Assembly (NCBI GenBank): GCA_050329415.1
Contig: JBHJOS010000077.1
Coordinates: forward strand, 1 to 26,147
Direction: 5' to 3'
Length of the DNA: 26,147 nucleotides
Source: JANNOG01 sp050329415
GTDB taxonomy: Bacteria > Actinomycetota > Actinomycetes > Actinomycetales > JBBAYJ01
The notes beneath the pieces are model-generated. The model was not told the DNA's origin. It saw nothing but the letters and a program-made list of their open reading frames with translations, and ran no database searches. Shown piece by piece: positions 7,449-14,236 of this stretch. Each line of letters opens with the position of its first letter. Positions within the stretch are counted from its first letter, which is position 1. The position numbers were made by a program, and so were the translations under genes.

Positions 7449-8719
7449 CAAGCGCCGGGGACGCACGGGCGGCCGAACTGGATGCGGCAGCGCCACTGTC
7501 GGGCGCCCGCGTCCTGTTCGACCTGCCGGACGGGGTGGTCTACCTCGCCGGGAACTCCCTCGGGGCGCTGCCCCGAGCCGCCGCCGACGCCGTGGCCGAG
7601 GTCGTGGCCCGGCAGTGGGGCCGGGACCTCGTGGGCTCGTGGAACGTCCACGGCTGGTGGCAGGCCTCGTCCCGGGCGGGCGACCTCGTCGGCCGTCTTG
7701 TCGGGGCGGCGTCCGGGCAGGTGACGGTGGGCGACTCGACGTCGGTGCAGCTCTACAAGGCGTACGGCGGCGCGGCGGCGATGCGCCCCGGGCGCCGGGT
7801 GGTCGTCACCGACCCGGCGTCCTTCCCGACCGACCTCTACGTCCTGCAGGAGGCGGCACGGACCTGGGGGCTGGAGATCGTGACCGCCGCCCCGCCCGAG
7901 GTGCCCGCCGTGCTGGCCGACCGGGGCGACGAGACCGCGCTCGTCTCCCTGTCGCACGTCGACTACCGGACCGGCGAGCTGTGGGACCTGCCGGGGATCA
8001 CGGCGGCCGCGCACGAAGCGGGGGCGCTCGTCCTGTGGGACCTCTGCCACAGCGCCGGGGTGGTGCCCGTCGCGCTCGACGACTTCGGCGTCGACCTGGC
8101 GGTGGGCTGCGGCTACAAGTACCTCAACGGCGGACCGGGGGCACCGGCGTTCCTGTACGTGGCCGGCCGGCACCTCGCCGGCGAGGCCCCGCCGGCGGGT
8201 TTCCGCTCCCCGGTCGCCGGCTGGCACGGCCACGCCGACCCATTCGCCATGTCGGGGACGTACCGTCCGGCCCCCGGGATCGACCGCGCCCGGGCGGGCT
8301 CGCCGCCGCTGCTGTCCCTGCTCGCGCTGGAGGCGGCCGTCCGCGGGGTGTACGGCGACGGCGGCCCGGGCAGCCTCGACGTGGCCGACGTGCGCGCCCG
8401 GTCGCTGTCGCTCACCGGGTTCTTCCTGGACCTGGTGGACCGACTGCTGCCCGAGGTCGCGGTCGCCACGCCCCGCGACCCCGCCCGGCGCGGCTCCCAG
8501 GTGTCCCTGCGGCTGGACGACGCGTACGGCTTCGTGCGGGCCCTCGCCGCCCGCGGGGTCGTCGGCGACTTCCGCCGGCCGGACATCGCGCGGTTCGGTG
8601 TCGCCCCGCTGTACCTCTCGCACCGCGACGTGCTGGCGGCCGTGCGCGCGATGCGCGCCGCGCTCGACGCCGGCGAGCACGGCGCCGAGGCCGTCGCGCC
8701 GCGCGGCACCGTCACCTGA
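7442..8719 (+). CDS. kynU: Kynureninase
   Basis: A PLP-dependent enzyme that cleaves kynurenine to anthranilate and alanine (EC 3.7.1.3) in tryptophan breakdown or in antibiotic and siderophore precursor supply. The 425-residue protein is family length. Visible active-site residues are FPTDLY (Phe128, Asp131) for ring stacking and phosphate-side contacts, Asp200 and His203 in LWDLCHSAG, and Tyr225-Lys226 in GCGYKYLNGGPGAPAF, with Lys226 as the Schiff-base lysine. The N-terminal YLAGNSLGALP is also characteristic. No tryptophan dioxygenase or kynurenine formamidase gene is in the window. The start overlaps the upstream stop by ATGA and no strong Shine-Dalgarno is seen, so translation probably depends on the upstream gene. 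Confidence 0.94.
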   Translation: MIASAGDARAAELDAAAPLSGARVLFDLPDGVVYLAGNSLGALPRAAADAVAEVVARQWGRDLVGSWNVHGWWQASSRAGDLVGRLVGAASGQVTVGDSTSVQLYKAYGGAAAMRPGRRVVVTDPASFPTDLYVLQEAARTWGLEIVTAAPPEVPAVLADRGDETALVSLSHVDYRTGELWDLPGITAAAHEAGALVLWDLCHSAGVVPVALDDFGVDLAVGCGYKYLNGGPGAPAFLYVAGRHLAGEAPPAGFRSPVAGWHGHADPFAMSGTYRPAPGIDRARAGSPPLLSLLALEAAVRGVYGDGGPGSLDVADVRARSLSLTGFFLDLVDRLLPEVAVATPRDPARRGSQVSLRLDDAYGFVRALAARGVVGDFRRPDIARFGVAPLYLSHRDVLAAVRAMRAALDAGEHGAEAVAPRGTVT

Positions 8720-8725
8720 CGCGGC

Positions 8726-10978
8726 TCAGCCGGACGCCGCCCGCGCCGCGGCGAACTGCTCGAGCTGGAGCACCTGGACCGGGTCCAGGCTGGGCCGCAC
8801 GGCCGCGAGGGCGGCCTCGACGTCGGCCAGCGTCACCTCGGCCGACGTCATCGACCGGCGCATCGCCGTCAGCGCCGCCTCCCGGACCAGCGCGGCGCAG
8901 TCGGCCGCCGAGTAGCCCTCGCACCGGCGCGCCACCTCGTCGAGGTCGACGTCGGCGGCCAGCGGGCTGCGCTTGGCGGCGGCTCGCAGGATCGCGGCGC
9001 GGGCCTCGGCGTCCGGTGGCGGGGCGTACACCAGCCGCTCCAGGCGCCCGGGGCGCAGCGCGGCCGGGTCGACGAGGTCGGGACGGTTCGTCGCGCCCAC
9101 GACCACGACGTCGGTCAGCCGCTCGATGCCGTCCATCTCGGTGAGCAGCGTGGCGACCAGCCGGTCGCTCACCCCGGAGTCCGTCGACTGACCCCGGCGC
9201 GGCGCCAGTGCGTCGATCTCGTCGAGGAACACCATGGCCGGGGCCGAGCGGCGAGCCCGACGGAAGACCTCGCGCAGCCCGCGCTCGGACTCCCCCACCC
9301 ACTTGGTCATGACCTCGGCGCCCTTGACCGGGAACACCGTGAGCTGTCCGGACCCGGCGAGCGCCCGGACCAGGAACGTCTTGCCGCAGCCGGGCGGGCC
9401 GTACAGGAGCACCCCCCGGGGCGGGTCGACGCCCAGGCGGGCGAAGGTGTCGGGGTGGCTCAGCGGCCACAGCACCGCCTCGGTGAGCGCCGCCTTCACC
9501 CGCTCCATGTCCCCGACATCGTCGAGGGACAGGTCGGGGGCCTCCAGCGCCCGGTCCTCCGCGGTCGACGGCCGGACGACGTCCAGCGCACCCGCCAGGT
9601 CCGCGCCCGCCACCGTCGCGGGCTCGTCCGGGCCGCCCGCTGCCTCCCGGTGCCGGTGCGCGGCCCGGACCCCGGCCTCGTGGACCAGCGACACCAGGTC
9701 GGCGAGCACGAACCCCGGGGTGCGCGCGGCCACGTCGTCGAGGTCGACGTCGGCCCCCAGCGGCAGCGGCTCGGTGAGCCGCCCCAGTACCTCCCGCCGC
9801 TGGGCCCGGGTGAGCAGCGGGATCGCGACCTCGCGCTCCAGCAGGCCGGGTTCCCGCAGGCGCGGGTCGCAGACCTCGGGCCGGCTGGTGGTGCAGACCA
9901 CGGCGATCCGGGGGTCGGCGACGCGGCGCCGGAGCTCGGCGAGCAGGGCCGGCCTGGCCTGGGCGGCGTCCGCGGGCGCGATCGCGTCGATGTCCTCGAC
10001 GAGCAGCACCGACGGCGGGGCCTCGGCGGCCCGGTCGCCAGCCGCCGTGAGCCGGGACAGGGCAGCGTCCCCGGTGAGGCCGGCCAGCTCGGGTCCCCAC
10101 AGGTGGACCACGCGCGCACCCACCGCCGCCGCGGCGGCCCGCACGACGGACACCTTGCCCGAGCCCGGGGTGCCCGTCACCAGCACGCCGAGGCGACGCC
10201 CCGATCCCAGGCGCTCCAGCAGCTCCCGGTGGTGGAAGTCGAGGTCGAGCCACTCGGTGAGGTCGCGCAGCGGTTCGCCGAGACCGGGCGGCGGCGCTGC
10301 GGGCGGGGCCGGGACGTCGACCTGCCCCGATGCCCCTGACAGCGGTGTCCCGCTGGTGGCGGTCGCGTCCCCGCCCTCGACGGCCACGACCGTGGTCATC
10401 GTCACCCGGGAGGGACCGGCCGGGTCCGCGTCGGTGACGGTCAGCGTGACGCCCTGCCAGTCCGAGCCGAGGACGGCCCGCAGCTCGACCGCGGCCCGAC
10501 CGACGCTGACGGGCGCCACCGACGGCGGCAGGGAGAAGTCCTGGGGGACCAGCGCCACCCGGTCCCCGGCGCGCACGACCTTGCCGAGCAGCGCGAGGCG
10601 CACGGTGTCCGCCGCCACCCGGTCCGCGAGGTGCCCCACCTCCCCCGGGGGCGCGACGACGACCCGCCGGCACTCCGGCACCGTCACCGGGCCCACGTCG
10701 ACGTCGGCCCCCTCCTGGAGGCCGAGGTTGGCCAGCGTCAGGCGGTCGGCGAGCAGCACGAAGGGGTGCGTGCCGGGCGGCGCGGCCGCCACCAGGGCAC
10801 CCGTGGGGCGGCCGGCTCCGGCGGCGGGGGTCAGCGACACGGTGTCCCAGGCGGACAGTCCGAGGGCCGCCATCGTGGCCCCCGACACCCGGACCACGCC
10901 GCGGCGGGCGTCCAGCTGGGACCCGGACAGCTTCACCGACAGCCGGAGCGTGGGGGCAGGGAGCGAGCCGGAGGTCAT
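8726..10978 (-). CDS. CDC48-family double AAA+ ATPase (Cpa type)
   Basis: A 750-residue relative of CDC48/p97, matching the actinobacterial Cpa proteins, which unfold or remodel proteins and have been linked to the proteasome. Domain order: CDC48 N-domain double-psi barrel (about 10-200, starting LRLSVKLSGSQLDARRG), a proline-rich linker (about 220-235), D1 (about 240-470) and D2 (about 485-730). D2 looks active: Walker A GPPGCGKT (527-534), Walker B VFLDEID (583-589), sensor GATNRPD (628-634), arginine fingers in LRPGRLE (641-647), pore-loop segment MTKWVGESE. D1 is degenerate: GTPGSGKV lacks the Ser/Thr after Lys, and Walker B reads LLVEDID. The ATG at 10978 is chosen because the N-domain begins right after it. 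It ends six bases from the convergent kynU stop. Confidence 0.93.
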   Translation of the reverse strand: MTSGSLPAPTLRLSVKLSGSQLDARRGVVRVSGATMAALGLSAWDTVSLTPAAGAGRPTGALVAAAPPGTHPFVLLADRLTLANLGLQEGADVDVGPVTVPECRRVVVAPPGEVGHLADRVAADTVRLALLGKVVRAGDRVALVPQDFSLPPSVAPVSVGRAAVELRAVLGSDWQGVTLTVTDADPAGPSRVTMTTVVAVEGGDATATSGTPLSGASGQVDVPAPPAAPPPGLGEPLRDLTEWLDLDFHHRELLERLGSGRRLGVLVTGTPGSGKVSVVRAAAAAVGARVVHLWGPELAGLTGDAALSRLTAAGDRAAEAPPSVLLVEDIDAIAPADAAQARPALLAELRRRVADPRIAVVCTTSRPEVCDPRLREPGLLEREVAIPLLTRAQRREVLGRLTEPLPLGADVDLDDVAARTPGFVLADLVSLVHEAGVRAAHRHREAAGGPDEPATVAGADLAGALDVVRPSTAEDRALEAPDLSLDDVGDMERVKAALTEAVLWPLSHPDTFARLGVDPPRGVLLYGPPGCGKTFLVRALAGSGQLTVFPVKGAEVMTKWVGESERGLREVFRRARRSAPAMVFLDEIDALAPRRGQSTDSGVSDRLVATLLTEMDGIERLTDVVVVGATNRPDLVDPAALRPGRLERLVYAPPPDAEARAAILRAAAKRSPLAADVDLDEVARRCEGYSAADCAALVREAALTAMRRSMTSAEVTLADVEAALAAVRPSLDPVQVLQLEQFAAARAASG

Positions 10979-11019
10979 CGGCCCGACGCTAACCGCCGCG
11001 AACTCGCGACCGCGCCTGG

Positions 11020-11056
11020 TTGAAAATCCACCACCACGTGACCGATTATCCACCAC
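11020..11056 (+). promoter_or_regulatory. Leaderless promoter with spaced direct repeat (DUF4143 gene)
   Basis: TTGAAA (11020-11025) and GATTAT (11044-11049) have an 18-base spacer, placing a transcription start at about the ATG at 11057 and leaving no room for a ribosome site. ATCCACCAC occurs at 11026-11034 and again at 11048-11056, a 22-base period (about two helical turns); the second copy ends at the base before ATG. This could be a protein-binding operator overlapping the promoter. The AT-rich stretch stands out from its surroundings. Confidence 0.55.
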
Positions 11057-12301
11057 ATGGAGCTGCTTCCCCGCCTCCTGCTGCCTGCCGTCACGGACGC
11101 CCTGGAGGACACGCCGGTGGTCGTCGTCCACGGGCCGCGGCAGTCCGGCAAGAGCACCCTGGTCCGGGACCTTCTCGACAGCCGGGCCGCCCGCTACGTG
11201 ACGCTGGACGACCTCGGTCCGCGCTCCGCCGCCACCCGCGACCCCGAGGGGTTCCTCGCCGGCTTCGGCGACGCGGTGGTCATCGACGAGATCCAGCGCG
11301 TGCCCGACCTGGTCCTCGCGATCAAGTCGGCCGTCGACCGGGACCGGACCCCCGGACGTTTCCTGCTCACCGGCTCGGCCGACGTGTTCGCCCGCTCCCG
11401 GGTCGACGAAAGCCTCGCCGGGCGGCGGGAGACCCTGCGCCTGTGGCCCCTCACCCAGACCGAGATCGACCGGTCCCCCGGGGTGGACCCGAGCCGGTGG
11501 TTCGACACCTCGCCCGAAGCCCTCCCACACTCGCCGGTCACCCTGAACGACATCCTCCCCCGCGTCCTGCGCGGCGGTTACCCGGAGGCGGTGGCTCGCG
11601 ACGGCACCCGCCGCGAGCGCTGGTTCGCGAGCTACCTCGACGAGGTCGTCCGGTTCGAGGTGGCGCACCGCAGCGCCATCGAGCAGCTCACCGAGATCCC
11701 CACCCTCCTGCGCCTGGTCGCCGCCCAGGACTCCGGGCTGCTCAACGCCACCCGCCTGGCGAACGACCTGCAGCTGTCGCCGAGCACGCTGCGGCGCTAC
11801 CTCACCCTGCTGACCGAGGTCTTCGTCGTCATGCTGCACCCGGCGTGGGCGCGCCACGGTCGCGCCCGGCTCGTCAAGTCACCCAAGCTCCTCGTCGCCG
11901 ACAGCGGGCTCTCGGCGTTCCTCACCGGTGCCGACAGTGCGTCACCGGAGCGGGTCGGCAGCCTGCTCGAGGCGTTCGTCATCTCGGAGCTGCGGCGGCT
12001 CATAGATGCCCAGGGCCTGCTGATCGACGTGTTCCACTTCCGCAGCCACGCCCAGCACGAGGTCGACGTCGTGCTGCAGGACCGGCGGGGCCGGGTGGTC
12101 GGCGTCGAGGTCAAGAGCCGCGCGAGCATCCGCCACGAAGACTTCCGTGGGCTCCTTGCTCTCGCCGAGGTCGCCGGGGACCGCTTCGTCCACGGGCTCG
12201 TGCTGCACCCGGGACGCGAGGCCGTGCCGTACGGGAGGAACCTGTGGGCCGTCCCGCTGTCGGTGCTGTGGACCCCGGCCGCCGCGGGCGCGGACGGGTG
12301 A
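11057..12301 (+). CDS. AAA ATPase with DUF4143 domain
   Basis: A 414-residue ATPase of the common AAA_14/DUF4143 family, whose cellular role is not settled. The N-terminal P-loop domain has Walker A GPRQSGKST (26-34), Walker B VVIDEIQ (74-80) and sensor LLTGSAD (103-109). A winged-helix-like segment follows (NATRLANDLQLSPSTLRRYL, 230-249). The C-terminal DUF4143 part has a PD-(D/E)xK nuclease-like pattern: Asp337 in HEVDVVL and Glu351-x-Lys353 in VEVKSR. Whether it cuts DNA is unknown; many members are solitary genes. It is divergent from the CDC48 gene (78 bases apart) and has its own leaderless promoter with a direct repeat that the HTH segment might bind (inference). Confidence 0.93.
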   Translation: MELLPRLLLPAVTDALEDTPVVVVHGPRQSGKSTLVRDLLDSRAARYVTLDDLGPRSAATRDPEGFLAGFGDAVVIDEIQRVPDLVLAIKSAVDRDRTPGRFLLTGSADVFARSRVDESLAGRRETLRLWPLTQTEIDRSPGVDPSRWFDTSPEALPHSPVTLNDILPRVLRGGYPEAVARDGTRRERWFASYLDEVVRFEVAHRSAIEQLTEIPTLLRLVAAQDSGLLNATRLANDLQLSPSTLRRYLTLLTEVFVVMLHPAWARHGRARLVKSPKLLVADSGLSAFLTGADSASPERVGSLLEAFVISELRRLIDAQGLLIDVFHFRSHAQHEVDVVLQDRRGRVVGVEVKSRASIRHEDFRGLLALAEVAGDRFVHGLVLHPGREAVPYGRNLWAVPLSVLWTPAAAGADG

Positions 12302-12320
12302 GATCCGGCCTCGTGGCGCC

Positions 12321-12347
12321 GCCGCCCGGGTGACGTCCCCCGGCGGC
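12321..12347 (+). terminator. Hairpin after the DUF4143 gene
   Basis: GCCGCCCGGG (12321-12330) pairs with CCCGGCGGC (12339-12347), with one bulged C and an 8-base loop, 19 bases after the stop. There is no T-run, as is usual in high-GC actinobacteria. A plausible terminator insulating the protease gene downstream. Confidence 0.5.
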
Positions 12348-12355
12348 TCTGGCCG

Positions 12356-12384
12356 ATCGTCACGAATTGACCACTAATCGTCAC
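12356..12384 (+). promoter_or_regulatory. Direct repeat upstream of S8 protease
   Basis: ATCGTCAC occurs at 12356-12363 and 12377-12384, a 21-base period, flanking TTGACC (12367-12372), which resembles a -35 box. No good -10 lies 17 bases downstream, so the promoter reading is weak. The repeats sit on one DNA face and may be an operator for the protease gene that starts 46 bases later. Confidence 0.35.
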
Positions 12385-12429
12385 CGGAGCCGCAGGACAC
12401 CGGGCTCCGGCAGCGAGAAGGAGACCGTC

Positions 12430-14145
12430 ATGACGTCATGGACGACCGCCCGCCCCCGGACCCGCCTCGTTGTCGGCACTGTGGTCGGCACCGTCGTCGG
12501 GGTCACCCTCGGCGCGGCGCTGGCGGCGCCGGCCACGGGACAACCGGTCCCCCGCCAGCCCCCACCCGGCCCGGCGGCGCAGGCCGCGGACCGCGCCGCC
12601 GAGCAGAACGCCGCCGCGACCCGGTGGGGCGACGACACGACCGGCGAGGGGGCCGGGGCAATCGACGCCGCCGGCCTCTACCGGGCGCAGTCCGACCTGG
12701 GGTCGATGTACACGGTCAACTCGCAGATCGGGGCACACGAGCTGTGGCTCACCGCGGATCCCCGCCGCCCCGGCCGGACCCTCACCGGGGTGGGCGTCGG
12801 CGTCGCGGTGATCGACACCGGCGTCGCGCCGGTGCCCGGCCTCGACGCCCGCGGCAAGGTCGTCAACGGCCCCGACCTGTCGTTCGAGTCCCAGGCCACG
12901 AACACCCGCTGGCTGGACGGCTACGGGCACGGCACCCACATGGCCGGCATCGTCGCGGGCCGCACCGGCGCGCCCGTGGTGGGCGGCTCCGTCGACCCCG
13001 AGGTGTTCGCCGGGGTCGCCCCGGACGCCACCGTGATCAACGTGAAGGTCGGTGCGGGCGACGGCGGGGTCGACGTGTCGCAGGTCGTCGCGGCCGTCGA
13101 CTGGGTCGTCGAGCACCGCGAGGACCTGGGGATCCGGGTCCTCAACCTGTCCTACGGCACCACCTCGACCCAGAGCAGCCGGCTCGACCCGCTCGCGCAC
13201 GCGGTGGAGAACGCGTGGCGAGCCGGGATCGTCGTCGTCACGGCGGCCGGCAACGGGGGCGAGGCCGGCGCGACCACGCTCACCATGCCCGCCGTCGACC
13301 CCTACGTGCTCGCCGTCGGGTCCAGCGACTACCAGGGCGCTCGCGGCGCCTCGGGCCACGTGGTGGGCGCGTGGACCAACGACGGCACGAGTGCCCGGCG
13401 ACCGGACCTCGTCGCCCCCGGCAAGTCACTGGTCAGCCTGCGTGTCCCGGGCGGGTTCGCCGACGTCGCCCACCCGGAGGGCCGAGTCCCCGGTGTTGGT
13501 GCGTCGCAGCTGTTCCGGGGAACCGGCACGTCGCAGTCGGCGGCTGTCGTGTCCGGAGCGGTCGCCCTGCTCCTCCAGCGGTTCCCCGAGCTGACCCCGG
13601 ACCAGGTCAAGTGGGTCCTCACCCAGACGGCGGACCGGCTGAGCAACCGGGAGTCGGCCACCGACGCCACCCAGGGTGCCGGGCTGCTGGACGTCGACGG
13701 TGCCGTCGACTACGTCGCGGCCCGGGGCGCGCCCCGGCACCCGAGCGTTCGTCAGACCTGGCCGCAGTCCACCGGGCTGGGCTCATTGGAGGCCTCACGC
13801 GGCGGGACGCACACCGCCGACCCGGACACCGGCGAGGTCCTCCTCGGCGAGCAGGACATCTTCGGGGTGCCGTGGGACGCCCGGTCGTGGGCGGCCGCGT
13901 CGAGCCGGGGCACGGCGTGGAGCGGCGGCTACTGGCGCGGCGTCCGTTGGACGGGATCGGCGTGGACCATCGACGACTGGCAGCGACGCTCCTGGTCGGC
14001 GACCGACTGGACCCGCCGCAGCTGGTCCGGGGTCGACTGGTCGCGCCGGAGCTGGAGTGCCTCGGACTTCTCCCGCCGGAGCTGGTCGGCGGGCGACTGG
14101 CAGCGCCGGTCCTGGTCGGCGGACAGCTGGGGACACCCCGGCTGA
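12430..14145 (+). CDS. Secreted S8 subtilisin-family serine protease with Trp-repeat tail
   Basis: A 571-residue exported protease. A basic N-terminus and hydrophobic helix (about 11-33) form a signal peptide with likely cleavage near LAAPATGQ. The S8 catalytic domain (about 95-435) has Asp129 in VAVIDTGV, His167 in GYGHGTHMAG, oxyanion Asn275 in TAAGNGG, and Ser368 in GTGTSQSAAVV; the Pro usual after the Ser segment is replaced by Ala. A short linker leads to a C-terminus (482-567) with a tryptophan at almost every fifth residue. No I9 propeptide is obvious. ATG 12430 is chosen for the AGGAG seven bases upstream. A hairpin precedes it and another follows, so it is probably monocistronic. The substrate is unknown. 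Confidence 0.92.
   Translation: MTSWTTARPRTRLVVGTVVGTVVGVTLGAALAAPATGQPVPRQPPPGPAAQAADRAAEQNAAATRWGDDTTGEGAGAIDAAGLYRAQSDLGSMYTVNSQIGAHELWLTADPRRPGRTLTGVGVGVAVIDTGVAPVPGLDARGKVVNGPDLSFESQATNTRWLDGYGHGTHMAGIVAGRTGAPVVGGSVDPEVFAGVAPDATVINVKVGAGDGGVDVSQVVAAVDWVVEHREDLGIRVLNLSYGTTSTQSSRLDPLAHAVENAWRAGIVVVTAAGNGGEAGATTLTMPAVDPYVLAVGSSDYQGARGASGHVVGAWTNDGTSARRPDLVAPGKSLVSLRVPGGFADVAHPEGRVPGVGASQLFRGTGTSQSAAVVSGAVALLLQRFPELTPDQVKWVLTQTADRLSNRESATDATQGAGLLDVDGAVDYVAARGAPRHPSVRQTWPQSTGLGSLEASRGGTHTADPDTGEVLLGEQDIFGVPWDARSWAAASSRGTAWSGGYWRGVRWTGSAWTIDDWQRRSWSATDWTRRSWSGVDWSRRSWSASDFSRRSWSAGDWQRRSWSADSWGHPG
13873..14130 (+). repeat. Period-5 tryptophan repeat in the S8 protease tail
   Basis: Between residues 482 and 567 an aromatic occupies nearly every fifth position: Trp at 482, 487, 497, 502, 507, 512, 517, 522, 527, 532, 537, 542, 552, 557, 562 and 567, with Phe at 547 and Ser at 492. 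From 516 to 565 this becomes five decapeptides of the form DWxRRSWSxx (DNA 13975-14124). The pattern suggests a compact solenoid with stacked Trp, or a wall or carbohydrate-binding tail; neither is shown. Confidence 0.85.
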
Positions 14146-14172
14146 GCCGGGCGACCGGACGGGCTCAAGGAC

Positions 14173-14217
14173 GCGGGCCCGGCACCCGACGTGAACACGG
14201 GCGGGTGCCGGACCCGC
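14173..14217 (+). terminator. Strong hairpin between S8 protease and GGDEF-EAL genes
   Basis: CCGGCACCCG (14179-14188) pairs perfectly with CGGGTGCCGG (14202-14211) around a 13-base loop. After one C/A mismatch the stem continues with GCGGG/CCCGC to 14173-14217. It starts 28 bases after the protease stop and ends 20 bases before the next GTG. It could terminate the protease transcript or act in the leader of the downstream gene. No T-run follows. Confidence 0.6.
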
Positions 14218-14236
14218 GGCGGAGGGCGGCGATGTC

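Noticed and set aside
10979..11857. N-terminal extension of the CDC48-like protein up to position 11857
   Set aside because: The extension lies antisense to the DUF4143 gene and has shadow composition; the CDC48 N-domain begins right after the ATG at 10978.
8726..12301. A two-gene defence system (CDC48-like ATPase plus DUF4143 ATPase)
   Set aside because: The genes are divergent with separate start regions, and CDC48-like and DUF4143 genes usually occur independently; nothing beyond adjacency supports a joint system.
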